A stretch of 64,000 bases of DNA from Mangrovicoccus sp. HB161399 (GCF_013184745.1 NZ_JAATVU010000023.1:1-64000); one strand, 5' to 3'. Counted from the stretch's first letter, positions 52,684 to 63,059 are shown. Numbers and translations are program-made. Notes: a model not told the origin generated them from the letters alone.

Positions 52684-53621
52684 ACCTCTGCTCCGGCCCG
52701 CGCCGCGAGTTCCGCAGCGCGCAGGGGATGCAGGCTGCCCGCCCGGACCCTGTCTTCCAGCGCATCCGCAAATGCCTTGGGGCCTGCCACGGGCGACGGC
52801 AGGCCCTCGCGCCGCGCCGCGAGATGCGCGGACACGCCCGGCGGCGCGGAGCGTTCGGGCGGCAGGGCGGCATCGGCCAGCTTGCGCGGATAGCCCAGCA
52901 GCTCGAAATCCGCCGCATAGAGCTCTGCGGCCAGCGCCGTTTCCCGCGGGCCGAACTGCGCCGCCAGCTTCTCCGCGGCGCCGGTCGCGTGGCGCTTGCC
53001 GATCGCGGCATAGCTGCCGCCCGAGGCATCGCCGTAGAGCCGCCGCTTCATCTCCGCGAAATCCGTCTCGAAGCTCTCGAAGGCGCCGAGGAAGCCGTAG
53101 CCGATGTCGCCGAGGCAGAGCAGGCGCGACTGCAGCGCGAAATGGATGTCGCGCTGCGGCTCGGGGATGCGCGCCAGCGCCCCGAGGAACTCGGCCAGCG
53201 AAGGGCGGGCATCGGGGGCGAAGCCCAGCCGGGGCAAGTGGCGCGCGCGCTCCCAGTCATTTGCGACGATCTTGTCGAGATAGCCCGAGAGCAGCCGGGA
53301 ATACGGATTGCGGGTGAAGGAGAACCGCTGCCAGCGGCCCGACAGCGTGGCGCGGCGCGTCGAGGGGGGCATCGCGGACAGCACCGGCAGGGGCGAGGTC
53401 GCCCGGTCATGCACGTCGCCGTCCTTCCGCCCGCCGGCGCGGTCCTGCATGAAGGCCTTCACCGCGGTGCAGGCGACCTTCGGCGTCTCGACATAGGCGA
53501 TGCGGCGGAGGGGATCGGGATTGACGAGGTAGTCGAGCTGCGCGGGCGCCGCGCCCAGCCGCGCCGCGATCTGCCCCAGCGCCCCGCGGGGCGCCGTCCT
53601 GCCGGGCGGAGCCTTGACCAT
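52644..53621 (-). CDS. sulfotransferase family protein
   Basis: A 325-residue Sulfotransfer_2-like protein. The PAPS 5'-phosphosulfate-binding site is in AYVETPKVACTAVKAFM (PKxACT type) near residue 42, and the 3'-phosphate site is RFSFTRNPYSRLLSGYLDKI. No signal anchor is visible. These enzymes sulfate carbohydrates or other surface compounds. The start at 53621 (MVKAPPG) is preceded by GGAAGG further away; the frame is open to 53816 but that segment is Arg-rich and unlike the family. Confidence 0.83.
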   Translation of the reverse strand: MVKAPPGRTAPRGALGQIAARLGAAPAQLDYLVNPDPLRRIAYVETPKVACTAVKAFMQDRAGGRKDGDVHDRATSPLPVLSAMPPSTRRATLSGRWQRFSFTRNPYSRLLSGYLDKIVANDWERARHLPRLGFAPDARPSLAEFLGALARIPEPQRDIHFALQSRLLCLGDIGYGFLGAFESFETDFAEMKRRLYGDASGGSYAAIGKRHATGAAEKLAAQFGPRETALAAELYAADFELLGYPRKLADAALPPERSAPPGVSAHLAARREGLPSPVAGPKAFADALEDRVRAGSLHPLRAAELAARAGAEVQAGAGRSSRITE

Positions 53622-53791
53622 GCGTGCCGGACCTTCCCTTGCCGTTCTGCCTCTACGGCACCCTGCAGGCGCGCGGGCGTCCGGCGCAAGGCGGCATCCT
53701 GCGGCACCGGATTGGCATTTACGTTGCTCCGGCCCTTCCGGATCACTTGTTTCCGCCTTGTCGCCATGTCGTGAGAGCGCGGAAACTTCAC

Positions 53792-53821
53792 TGGACAACG
53801 GCAGCCGGCAGCCCACATAAA
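53792..53821 (+). promoter_or_regulatory. weak candidate folE2 promoter
   Basis: TGGACA (53792-53797), an 18-base spacer and CATAAA (53816-53821), 34 bases before the ATG. I saw no Zur-like operator here. Confidence 0.3.
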
Positions 53822-53854
53822 GCCGCGTTGACGAAAGAGCGGAGACCGGAGGTC

Positions 53855-54955
<1,101 letters not shown>

Positions 54956-54997
54956 GGCCGGCCTGCGCTGATCTGGCATCTTCGGGCAAGCTGTGCT

Positions 54998-55015
54998 CCT
55001 GTTAAGGCTAACAGG
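54998..55015. promoter_or_regulatory. palindrome between folE2 and GlcG-like gene
   Basis: CCTGTTA (54998-55004) and TAACAGG (55009-55015) form a perfect 7-bp inverted repeat with a 4-base centre, 24 bases before the next ATG. It could be an operator or a weak hairpin; no T-run follows. Confidence 0.35.
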
Positions 55016-55038
55016 GGCAACGGCTTCGGGAGGGCGCC

Positions 55039-55467
55039 ATGATCATCCATCAACCCGTGCTTTCGGCGGAAACGGCCTTCCGGCTAGTCTCCCATGCGAT
55101 GGCCCATGCCCGGTCCAAGGACTGGGCCGTGGCGATCGCCGTGGCGGATCCGTCTGGCGCGATCCAGGCTTCGCTGCGGATGGACGATGTCGTGCCGGTG
55201 ATCCTCGAGGTCGCCATCGACAAGGCCTATACCGCGGCAACGATGCGCTGCGCGACCAAGGTCTTCGGTGCCGAGAAGGCGGCCGACCCGGTGCAGTCGC
55301 TGGGCCTGTCCACGCGGCAGCGTCTGGTGGCCTGGGGCGGCGGGCTGCCCATCGTGCATGACGGCCGGGTGGTCGGCGGAATCGGCGTGTCCGGCGTGCG
55401 GGACTTCGAGGACATCGAGATCGGCCATGCCGCGCTGGCCGCGGAAGGCCTGGGCTGGGAGCCCTGA
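55039..55467 (+). CDS. GlcG/HbpS family heme-binding-type protein
   Basis: A 142-residue protein of the GlcG/HbpS-like family (PduO C-terminal type). Features: LSAETAFRLVSHAMAHARSKDWAVAIAVADPSGAIQASLRMDDV, IDKAYTAATMRCATKVF, and GGLPIVHDGRVVGGIGVSGVRDFEDIEIGHAALA. Members bind heme or act in glycolate, propanediol and other oxidative pathways; the ligand here is not decided. It follows folE2 at 83 bases and has its own ribosome site (GGGAGGGC). Confidence 0.88.
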   Translation: MIIHQPVLSAETAFRLVSHAMAHARSKDWAVAIAVADPSGAIQASLRMDDVVPVILEVAIDKAYTAATMRCATKVFGAEKAADPVQSLGLSTRQRLVAWGGGLPIVHDGRVVGGIGVSGVRDFEDIEIGHAALAAEGLGWEP

Positions 55468-55553
55468 GAAGGCCTGCCGCCTCCGCGCCACAGGCCGGCC
55501 GCGGCCCGGGAGCGATGCTTGACAGCTCGGGGCGGCCGCGCCATCGCAGGCAC

Positions 55554-56999
55554 ATGATCGATCTGCGCCCAGTCGCCTATGTGATCGGCATGCTCGTCGC
55601 GGTGCTGGGCGCGACCATGCTGGTGCCGCTTGCGGTGGACCTGGCCTATGGCAACGGCCATTGGCCCGCCTTCCTGATCAGCGGCGTGCTGGCCTGCGTC
55701 ATCGGCGGGCTGACGGCGCTGTCCTGCTCATCGACCGCCGGGGCGGGGCTGACGCTGCAGCAGACCTTCCTGCTGACCACGCTGGTCTGGGTGGCGCTGC
55801 CGGCCGCCGGATCTCTGCCCTTCATCTTCGGCGCCACGGAGGCGCGGCTGGTCGATGCCTATTTCGAGGCGATGTCGGGCATGACCACCACCGGCTCCAC
55901 CGTCTTTTCCGGGCTCGACACGATGCCCAAGGGGCTGCTCCTGTGGCGCGGCATGCTGCAATGGTTCGGCGGCATCGGCATCATCGTCGTCGCCATGGTG
56001 TTTCTCCCCGAGCTGAAGATCGGCGGCATGCAGATCTTCCGCTCCGAGGCCTTCGACACAATGGGCAAGATCCTGCCCCGCGCCGCCGAAATCGCCAGCC
56101 GCATCTCGTTCATGTACGTCGCGCTGACGGTCGCCTGCGCGATCACCTTCTTCGCCTTCGGCATGTCGGGCTTCGACTCCATCGTCCATGCGATGACCAC
56201 GATCTCCACCGGCGGCTTCGCCAATTACGACGCCTCCTTCGGCCAGTTCAACGCGCCCGAGACCTATGCCTGCGGCGTCTTCATGCTGCTCGCCGCGCTG
56301 CCTTTCGTGCGCTTCGTCCAGCTCGTCCATGTCGGGCCGGCACCGATGTTCCGCGACAGCCAGGTGCGCGCCTTCCTGGGCACGTTCGCGGTGCTGACGC
56401 TGATCCTCTTCGCCTATGTCGAACATATCGGCATGGGCGGCGAGGAGGGGTTCCGCGAGGCGTTCTTCAACACCGCCTCGATCATGACCGGCACCGGCTA
56501 TGCCAATACCGACTACATGAAATGGGGCAGCTTCGCCGTCGGATTCTTCTTCTTCCTCGGGCTGATCGGCGGCTGCGCGGGATCCACCGCCTGCTCGACC
56601 AAGATCTTCCGCTTCCAGATCCTCTTCGCGGCCATCGTCACCCAGGTGAAGCGCATCCACTCGCCTTCGGGCGTGTTCTTCACCCGCTTCGAGGGGCGGC
56701 GCGTCGACGACGATGCGCTGGCCTCGGTGATGGCCTTCTTCGTGATGTTCATCCTGTCGATCGGCGTTCTCTCCGTCGCGCTGTCGCTCACGGGGCTCGA
56801 CTTCATCACCGCGCTCTCCGCGGCGGCGACCGCGCTCGCCTGCGTCGGTCCCGGTCTCGGCGACCAAGTGGGGCCTGCGGGCAATTTCGCCGGGCTGAAC
56901 GACCTGGCCAAATGGCTCCTGGCCTTCGGCATGCTGGTCGGCCGCCTGGAGGTGATGGTGGTCTACACCATCCTGACCATCCAGTTCTGGCGCGCCTGA
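55554..56999 (+). CDS. trkH: TrkH family potassium uptake protein
   Basis: A 481-residue inner membrane K+ transporter built of four pore-like M1-P-M2 repeats. The filter glycines are seen in MTTTGSTVFSG, STGGFANYD and MTGTGYANTD; the fourth is CVGPGLGDQVG. The ATG at 55554 (MIDLRPVAYV) is chosen over one at 55515. TrkH channels usually need TrkA to open; no trkA is adjacent. Confidence 0.95.
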   Translation: MIDLRPVAYVIGMLVAVLGATMLVPLAVDLAYGNGHWPAFLISGVLACVIGGLTALSCSSTAGAGLTLQQTFLLTTLVWVALPAAGSLPFIFGATEARLVDAYFEAMSGMTTTGSTVFSGLDTMPKGLLLWRGMLQWFGGIGIIVVAMVFLPELKIGGMQIFRSEAFDTMGKILPRAAEIASRISFMYVALTVACAITFFAFGMSGFDSIVHAMTTISTGGFANYDASFGQFNAPETYACGVFMLLAALPFVRFVQLVHVGPAPMFRDSQVRAFLGTFAVLTLILFAYVEHIGMGGEEGFREAFFNTASIMTGTGYANTDYMKWGSFAVGFFFFLGLIGGCAGSTACSTKIFRFQILFAAIVTQVKRIHSPSGVFFTRFEGRRVDDDALASVMAFFVMFILSIGVLSVALSLTGLDFITALSAAATALACVGPGLGDQVGPAGNFAGLNDLAKWLLAFGMLVGRLEVMVVYTILTIQFWRA

Positions 57000-57068
57000 G
57001 CCCTTCGGCCACTTCCCTTTCCGGTCCCGTCCCGCTAGGAGGCTGGCCAAGACCGTGAGGGGAAAACC

Positions 57069-59483
57069 ATGAAGTTCACTCTGTCCTGGCTCAAAGACCA
57101 TCTCGACACGCAGGCCTCCGTCGAGGAGATCGCCTATGCCCTGACCGACCTGGGGCTCGAAGTCGAGGAAATCTCAAATCCGGCGGAAAAACTTGCGGGC
57201 TTTTCCCTCGGCAAGGTGGTCAAGGCCGAGAAGCATCCCGACGCTGACAAGCTGCGCGTGTGCCAGGTGGAGACCGCCGGCGGCCCGACCCAGATCGTCT
57301 GCGGCGCGCCGAACGCGCGCGAAGGCATCACCGTCGTCGTCGCCAAGCCCGGCACCTATGTTCCGGGCATCGACATCACCATCCAGAAGGGCGTGATCCG
57401 CGGCCAGGAAAGCTTCGGCATGATGTGCTCGGTGCGCGAGCTGGAGCTCGGCGACGACCATGACGGCATCATCGAGCTGCCTTCGGGCGAGGTTGGCCAG
57501 AGCTTCCCTGACTGGCTGGAAGCCAACGACCCGGCCAAGGTCGATCCGGTCATCGAGATCGCCATCACCCCGAACCGCCCGGACGCGCTGGGTGTCGAGG
57601 GCATCGCGCGCGACCTCGCCGCCCGCGGCGTCGGCACGCTGAAGCCGCGCGCGGTCAAGACCGTCGACGCGAAATTCCCCTGTCCGGTCAGCGTCTCCAT
57701 CGACGCCGACACGCTGGAACAGGCGCCGGTCTTCTACGGCCGCCTGATCCGCGGCGTGAAGAACGGCCCCAGCCCGGAATGGATGCAGCAGCGGCTGAAG
57801 GCGATCGGCCTGCGCCCGATCAGCTTCCTGGTCGACGTGACGAACTACTTCACCCATGACGCCTGCCGTCCGCTGCACGTCTTCGACGCCGACAAGATCA
57901 CCGGGTCCTCGTTGCGCGTGCACAAGGCACAGGGCGGCGAGACCCTGACCGGCCTCGACGAGAAGGACTACGCCTTCGAGCCGGGCATGACCGTCATCTC
58001 CGACGCCGAAGGCCCGGAAAGCATCGCCGGCGTGATGGGCGGGCTGCGCACCGGCTGCACCGGAGAGACCGTCAATGTCTTCGTCGAGGCGGCCTATTTC
58101 GACCCGATCCGCACAGCTCTGACCGGCCGTGCGCTGAAGATCAATTCCGACGCGCGCTACCGCTTCGAGCGCGGCATCGACCCGCTCTGGACCCCGGTCG
58201 GGCTGGACGAGGCCTGCGCGATGATCATGGAGATAGCCGGCGGCGAAGCCTCCGAGGTCGTCACCGCGGGCGCGCTGCCCGATGTCGCGCGCAGCTACAA
58301 GCTGGATGTCGAGCGGGTGCAGAGCCTCGTCGGCATGGAAATCGCGCCCGAGACCCAGCGCGCGACGCTGGCCGCGCTCGGCTTCGTCCTTGACGCCGAT
58401 GACATGGCCGCGGTGCCGTCCTGGCGCCCGGACGTGCTGGGCGAGGCGGATCTCGTCGAGGAAGTCGCCCGCGTGGCCTCTCTGACCAAGCTGCAGGGCC
58501 GTCCGATGGCGCGCGCGCAGGCAGGCGTGCCGAAGCCGATCCTGACCCCGCAGCAGCGGCGCGAACAGGCGGCGCGGCGGATGCTGGCGAGCCTGGGCTA
58601 CAACGAATGCGTCACCTACAGCTTCGTGGACCGCAAGTCGGCCGAGCGCTTCGGCGGCGGCGACGAGGCCCGCGCGCTGGAGAATCCGATCTCCGCCGAT
58701 CTCAGCCACATGCGCCCGGACCTGCTGCCGGGCCTGCTGCTGGCCGCGGCGCGCAACCAGGCGCGCGGCTTTGCCGATCTGGCGCTGTTCGAGGTCGGCC
58801 CCGCCTTCTCGGGCGGCGAGCCGGAGGAGCAGTCCACCCATGTGACCGGCCTGCTGGTCGGCCAGTCGGGTCCGCGCGATCCGCATGGCGCGCGCCGCGC
58901 GCTCGACGTCTACGACGCCAAGGCGGACATGGAGGCGGTCCTGTCGGCCATCGGCGCGCCGGAGAAGGCGCAGATCTTCCGCGACACGCCGGACTGGTTC
59001 CACCCGGGCCGTTCTGGCCGCGTCGGGCTCGGTCCGAAGAAGACCATCGCGGTCTTCGGCGAGCTGCATCCGCGCGTGCTGGAGCAGTTCGGCGTCAAGG
59101 GCCCGGCGCTGGCCTTCTCGGTGATGCCCGCCGAGGTGCCGCTGCCGAAGAAGACGGTTTCGACACGTCCGGCGCTGGTGCTGAACGACCTGCAGGCGGT
59201 GGAACGCGACTTCGCCTTCGTGGTCGACGCCTCCGTCGAGGCGCTGGCGCTGGTCAACGCGGCGGCCGGTGCCGACAAGGCGCTGATCGAGACGGTGCGC
59301 GTCTTCGACGAGTTCGCCGGCGAGAAGGCCGAGGCGCAGATGGGCGCGGGCAAGAAATCGCTGGCGATCTCGGTCCGGCTGCAGCCGATCGACAAGACGC
59401 TGACCGAGAAGGACATCGAGGCGGTCAGCGCCAAGATCGTCGAGAAGGTGAAGAAGGCCACCGGCGCCGAACTCCGCGGCTGA
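57069..59483 (+). CDS. pheT: phenylalanyl-tRNA synthetase beta subunit
   Basis: An 804-residue beta chain of the alpha2-beta2 enzyme. From the N-terminus: MKFTLSWLKDHLDTQ, tRNA-binding EMAP domain (about 40-150), B3/B4 editing-type domain (SFLVDVTNYFTHDACRPLHVFD), B5 domain (about 405-475), the catalytic-like core (MRPDLLPGLLLAAARN) and the FDX-ACB anticodon domain at the end (SLAISVRLQPIDKTLTEKDIEAVSAKI). Length is full. GAGGGG precedes the ATG. The alpha subunit pheS is not adjacent; trkH lies upstream instead. A terminator follows. Confidence 0.96.
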   Translation: MKFTLSWLKDHLDTQASVEEIAYALTDLGLEVEEISNPAEKLAGFSLGKVVKAEKHPDADKLRVCQVETAGGPTQIVCGAPNAREGITVVVAKPGTYVPGIDITIQKGVIRGQESFGMMCSVRELELGDDHDGIIELPSGEVGQSFPDWLEANDPAKVDPVIEIAITPNRPDALGVEGIARDLAARGVGTLKPRAVKTVDAKFPCPVSVSIDADTLEQAPVFYGRLIRGVKNGPSPEWMQQRLKAIGLRPISFLVDVTNYFTHDACRPLHVFDADKITGSSLRVHKAQGGETLTGLDEKDYAFEPGMTVISDAEGPESIAGVMGGLRTGCTGETVNVFVEAAYFDPIRTALTGRALKINSDARYRFERGIDPLWTPVGLDEACAMIMEIAGGEASEVVTAGALPDVARSYKLDVERVQSLVGMEIAPETQRATLAALGFVLDADDMAAVPSWRPDVLGEADLVEEVARVASLTKLQGRPMARAQAGVPKPILTPQQRREQAARRMLASLGYNECVTYSFVDRKSAERFGGGDEARALENPISADLSHMRPDLLPGLLLAAARNQARGFADLALFEVGPAFSGGEPEEQSTHVTGLLVGQSGPRDPHGARRALDVYDAKADMEAVLSAIGAPEKAQIFRDTPDWFHPGRSGRVGLGPKKTIAVFGELHPRVLEQFGVKGPALAFSVMPAEVPLPKKTVSTRPALVLNDLQAVERDFAFVVDASVEALALVNAAAGADKALIETVRVFDEFAGEKAEAQMGAGKKSLAISVRLQPIDKTLTEKDIEAVSAKIVEKVKKATGAELRG

Positions 59484-59508
59484 CCGGCCGGAGCGCCAGG
59501 GGAATGCA

Positions 59509-59537
59509 GGGGCGGGCCGATAGGTCCGCCCCTTTCC
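59509..59537 (+). terminator. rho-independent terminator of pheT
   Basis: A 10-bp stem (GGGGCGGGCC with GGTCCGCCCC, one G-U pair) around the tetraloop GATA, followed by TTTCC, 26 bases after the pheT stop. Confidence 0.7.
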
Positions 59538-59769
59538 GTTCCGGCGGCAGCAGGGCGCAGCCGCTGCGGACCTGCCGGTATCCAGCCGATGCATGGCCCC
59601 GGCTTGCGGCCTGCGGCTGCCGCCGGAACCCGAGGGCGGCACCCGTCCGTGCGGAAATCGGCCGTGCCGGGACATTGCCGCGCCGCGGGGCCGGGCGCTG
59701 CGGGACGGCGGGCCGTCGAATTGCGGCAGCTGGCCCGCTAGAAGGCCCTGCGCGCATGCGGCGGGCGCG

Positions 59770-60792
59770 TCAGGCGCTTTCGCGCGTCACGATCTCGCCC
59801 TGGAACAGCCGGGTGAAATCCCGGTCGTCGCGGGATTCCAGCACTTCGACCAGGTATTCGGCCATCTCCGCGACCGGCTGGCGGTAGCTGCTCAGCCGGT
59901 AGTTCGGCCCGTCCGCCGCCGGAATGTCGTCGAAGCCGATCACCGCGATGTCCTCGGGCACGCGCCAGTCCAGCCGGTGCCGGATCACGTCCATCGCGCC
60001 GATCGCCAGCGCGTCGTTCTCGCAGACCAGGATGTCGGGAAGCTCGCCGCGGCCGAGCCCGCCCAGCTTTGCCGTCACCACCTCAGCGGCGAGCGCCGGG
60101 TCGTAGGCGGCCACCGAGGCGCAGGCGGGCACGGTGCCGAAGCGCGCCTGCCAGAAGGCCAGGAAGGTTTCCTTGCGCTTGAGATGCGCCGATGAGGTGC
60201 GCGGCCCCGCCAGGAACATCGGCCGCCGGTATCCGCGCCCGGCGACATAGCCCGCGATCTCCTCCATCGCCTTCACGTCGTCCACCGCGATGCTGATCGT
60301 GTCGGGGCTCTGCGAGGTGCGGGCGAAGATGATCAGCTTCTTGAACCGCCTTGCATGCGACGCGGTCTTCAGCACCTCGTCGTCGAACTGGATGCCGATC
60401 AGGATCACCGCATCGACCCGGCGCTGGCTGGCATTGAGCAGGGCGGAACCCGCATCCTCCTTGCCCAGCGTGTTCACCAGGAGCGTGTCCCAGCCGCGGC
60501 GGCGCAGCACCCGCGTCAGGGTCTCCAGCATCACCAGCTTGTGCGGGTTGGCGAAATCGTCGACCAGCAGCGCCACCAGGTGCGACCGGTCCGAGGCCAG
60601 GCTCGCCGCGCGCAGGTCGGGCACGTAGCCCAGCCGCTCCGCCGCCTGCATGACCTTCTCGCGGCTCCGTGCGGAGATCGAGGCATCCTTCTTGAAGGCG
60701 CGGTTCACCGTCCAGCGGGACACGCCGGCCTCTGCGGCCACGTCGTCGGCGGTGACGTTCCCGGCCGGGGCGGCCTTGTCGATCTCTTCCAT
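59770..60792 (-). CDS. LacI family transcriptional regulator
   Basis: A 340-residue LacI/GalR repressor. The helix-turn-helix is NVTADDVAAEAGVSRWTVNRAFKKDASISARSREKVMQAAERLGYVPDLRA, with the hinge AASLASDR, then a periplasmic-binding-protein-like sensor (DILVCENDALAIGAMDVI, VIGFDDIPAADGPNYRLSSYRQP). It lacks the canonical N-terminal Met-start position of the HTH by about 15 residues, which is tolerable. GGAG is close before the ATG at 60792. It is divergent from an iolG-like and sugar ABC transporter operon and should act on the three operators at 60871-60929. Confidence 0.93.
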   Translation of the reverse strand: MEEIDKAAPAGNVTADDVAAEAGVSRWTVNRAFKKDASISARSREKVMQAAERLGYVPDLRAASLASDRSHLVALLVDDFANPHKLVMLETLTRVLRRRGWDTLLVNTLGKEDAGSALLNASQRRVDAVILIGIQFDDEVLKTASHARRFKKLIIFARTSQSPDTISIAVDDVKAMEEIAGYVAGRGYRRPMFLAGPRTSSAHLKRKETFLAFWQARFGTVPACASVAAYDPALAAEVVTAKLGGLGRGELPDILVCENDALAIGAMDVIRHRLDWRVPEDIAVIGFDDIPAADGPNYRLSSYRQPVAEMAEYLVEVLESRDDRDFTRLFQGEIVTRESA

Positions 60793-60870
60793 CGGATCTC
60801 CTCTTCGTATCGCCATCCTATGCCGGAAACCCTGCTGGTTGTAGCGCGCAGTGCGCATCTCCCGGATTTT

Positions 60871-60929
60871 TTGCACTCGCGTGCAGATTTTTTGCTCCCG
60901 CGTGCAATTTATCTTGCACCCGCGTGCAG
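60871..60929. promoter_or_regulatory. three phased LacI-type operators
   Basis: Three near-identical 16-base palindromic sites: TTGCACTCGCGTGCAG (60871-60886), TTGCTCCCGCGTGCAA (60892-60907), TTGCACCCGCGTGCAG (60914-60929). The start-to-start spacing is 21 and 22 bases, two helical turns, so all lie on one face of the DNA. They are between the LacI gene and the iolG-like gene. Confidence 0.75.
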
Positions 60930-60985
60930 GAATTGCGAGCTTCCTGAAAGGAAAGCGGCGAGGGGCCGCGATTCGGGAGGAATAC

Positions 60986-62002
60986 ATGCTCAGAGTTGGG
61001 TTGCTCGGCGCCGGCCGCATTGGCCAGGTGCATGCGGTGAACATTGCCGGCCACGCGAAAAGCGAACTGGTCGCGGTCTCGGACGTCTTCACGGCGGCCT
61101 CGGAATCGCTGGCGGCGCAATACGGCGCCAAGGCCGCGAGTTCGGACGAGATACTGGCCGATGACAGCATCGATGCGGTGCTGGTCGCGACCTCCACCGA
61201 CACGCATTCGGACCTGATCGAGAAGGCCACTGCCGCAGGCAAGGCCGTGCTCTGCGAGAAGCCCGTCGACCTGTCGCTGGCGCGCGCCCAGGCCTGCCAG
61301 GCCAAGGCGGCCGCGACCGGCAAGCCGGTGATGATCGGCTTCAACCGCCGGTTCGACCCGAATTTCGGCGCGCTGAAGGCGTCGCTGGAAGCAGGCGAGA
61401 TCGGCAAGGCGGAGCTGCTGTCGGTCACCAGCTTCGACCCGGCGCCGCCGCCGGTGAGCTACATCAAGGTCTCCGGCGGGCTGTTCCGCGACATGATGAT
61501 CCACGACTTCGACATGGCGACCTTCCTGATGGGCGAGGCGCCGGTGACGGTGCAGGCCGTGGGTTCGGCCATCGTCGATCCGGCGATCGGCGAGGCGGGC
61601 GATGTCGACACGGCGGTGGTCACGCTGACCTATGCCGACGGGCGCATCGCTGTGATCAAGAACAGCCGCCGCGCGGTCTACGGCTACGACCAGCGGGTGG
61701 AGCTGCTGGGCTCCGAAGGCCTGCTTTCGGTGTCGAACATGCTGGAGAACACCGTCTCCAAGGCGACCACCGCGGGCGTGTCCTCGGCGAAGCCGACCTA
61801 TTTCTTCCTCGAACGCTACATGCCCGCCTATCTGCGGGAATGGGACGCCTTCGTGACCGCGGTGCTCGAGGGCAAGCCGATGCCGGTGACGCTGGATGAC
61901 GGCATCACCGCGCTGGCGCTGGCCGAGGCGGCGACCGAGTCGCTGAAGACCGGCCGCCCGGTGGCGCTGTTCGCCGCCGCGCCGGTCGCCGAGCCGGCCT
62001 AA
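60986..62002 (+). CDS. inositol 2-dehydrogenase-like Gfo/Idh/MocA oxidoreductase
   Basis: A 338-residue NAD(P)-dependent sugar/polyol dehydrogenase. The Rossmann loop is GLLGAGRIGQVHAVN; the catalytic Lys is in CEKPVDLS; GGLFRDMMIHDFDMATFLMGE holds the conserved His/Asp. Close to IolG in pattern (myo-inositol to scyllo-inosose). It starts at the ATG at 60986 with GGAGG five bases upstream. Inositol is plausible given the operon but not proven; other iol genes are outside the window. Confidence 0.9.
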   Translation: MLRVGLLGAGRIGQVHAVNIAGHAKSELVAVSDVFTAASESLAAQYGAKAASSDEILADDSIDAVLVATSTDTHSDLIEKATAAGKAVLCEKPVDLSLARAQACQAKAAATGKPVMIGFNRRFDPNFGALKASLEAGEIGKAELLSVTSFDPAPPPVSYIKVSGGLFRDMMIHDFDMATFLMGEAPVTVQAVGSAIVDPAIGEAGDVDTAVVTLTYADGRIAVIKNSRRAVYGYDQRVELLGSEGLLSVSNMLENTVSKATTAGVSSAKPTYFFLERYMPAYLREWDAFVTAVLEGKPMPVTLDDGITALALAEAATESLKTGRPVALFAAAPVAEPA

Positions 62003-62017
62003 CCCGCCATCAGATCC

Positions 62018-62076
62018 CCTGCAGGCCGCCGGAGGGGGCGGGCCTGCAGGCGCAGCAGGCGCCGGTCCGCGGGACC
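62018..62076 (+). promoter_or_regulatory. two hairpins between iolG-like and binding-protein genes
   Basis: CCTGCAGGCC (62018-62027) with GGCCTGCAGG (62041-62050) is a perfect 10-bp stem; GGTCC (62064-62068) with GGACC (62072-62076) is a second small one. No T-run. Probably mRNA ends that protect the downstream binding-protein message. Confidence 0.5.
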
Positions 62077-62128
62077 GCGCGCAACGGCGGGGGCTGCCCG
62101 CCATCCAGACCGAACAGGGAGGAACCCC

Positions 62129-63052
62129 ATGAAGACGCTTCTCGCAACCGTGGCCACGGCCGCGACCCTTGCCGCCATGCCGGCGCTGGCCACCGACATC
62201 ATCGTGGTCGCGCATGGCCAGGCCAACGACCCGTTCTGGTCGGTGGTCAAGAACGGCGCCCAGGCGGCAGCCGAGCAGACCGGCGCCAATGTCGATTTCC
62301 GGTCGCCCGAGACCTTCGACATGGTGCAGATGAGCCAGATGATCGATGCCGCGGTCAACCAGGAGCCCGACGGGCTGGTGGTCTCGATCCCCGATGCCGA
62401 CGCGCTGAGCCCGTCGATCCAGCGCGCCGTCGAGGCCGGCATCCCGGTCATCTCGATGAACTCGGGCGGCGATGTCGCGCATGAGCTGGGCATCAAGCTG
62501 CATGTCGGCCAGTCCGAATACGACGCCGGCGCCGCGGCGGGCCGCAAGCTGGCCGAGATGGGCGGCACCAAGGGCATCTGCGTCAACCAGGAAGTCGGCA
62601 ACGTCTCGCTCGACGCGCGCTGCGCAGGCTTCGCCGAGGGCTTCGGCGGTCCGGTCGAGGTGATCCCGACCATGAACGATCCGGCCGAAGTCCAGGCCAA
62701 GGTCCGCGCCGCGCTCGATTCCGACGAGGAGCTGGACACCGTGCTGGGCCTCTCCGCGCCGCTGGTGGGCGAGCCGGCCGTGCAGGCGGTCGAGGCGATG
62801 GGCCTCACCGGCGAGGTGCTGGTCGCGACCTTCGACATGTCGCCGGGCTTCCTCGAGGCGGTGGCCGACGGCAAGGCCGCCTTCGCCATCGACCAGCAGC
62901 AGTTCCTGCAGGGCTACCTGCCGGTGGTCTTCCTCGCGATGAATGCCGAATACGGGCTGATCCCCGGCGGCGACGTGCCTTCCGGCCCGAACCTGGTCAC
63001 CCAGGAAACCGCCGCGATGGTGATCGATCTGGCCGCCCAGGGCATCCGCTGA
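62129..63052 (+). CDS. sugar ABC transporter substrate-binding protein
   Basis: A 307-residue periplasmic type I (ribose/inositol-type) binding protein. Signal peptide MKTLLATVATAATLAAMPALA, then TDIIVVAHGQANDPFWSVVKNGAQAAAEQTGANVDFRSPE. The ligand-pocket parts NSGGD, DMSPGFLEAVADGKAAFAIDQQQFLQGY are as in inositol/ribose binding proteins. In the operon with the iolG-like dehydrogenase and permease. Confidence 0.93.
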   Translation: MKTLLATVATAATLAAMPALATDIIVVAHGQANDPFWSVVKNGAQAAAEQTGANVDFRSPETFDMVQMSQMIDAAVNQEPDGLVVSIPDADALSPSIQRAVEAGIPVISMNSGGDVAHELGIKLHVGQSEYDAGAAAGRKLAEMGGTKGICVNQEVGNVSLDARCAGFAEGFGGPVEVIPTMNDPAEVQAKVRAALDSDEELDTVLGLSAPLVGEPAVQAVEAMGLTGEVLVATFDMSPGFLEAVADGKAAFAIDQQQFLQGYLPVVFLAMNAEYGLIPGGDVPSGPNLVTQETAAMVIDLAAQGIR

Positions 63053-63059
63053 CCGCCCG

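Noticed and set aside
57174..59675. 833-codon minus-strand frame opposite pheT
   Set aside because: Antisense shadow; pheT domains are complete on the plus strand.
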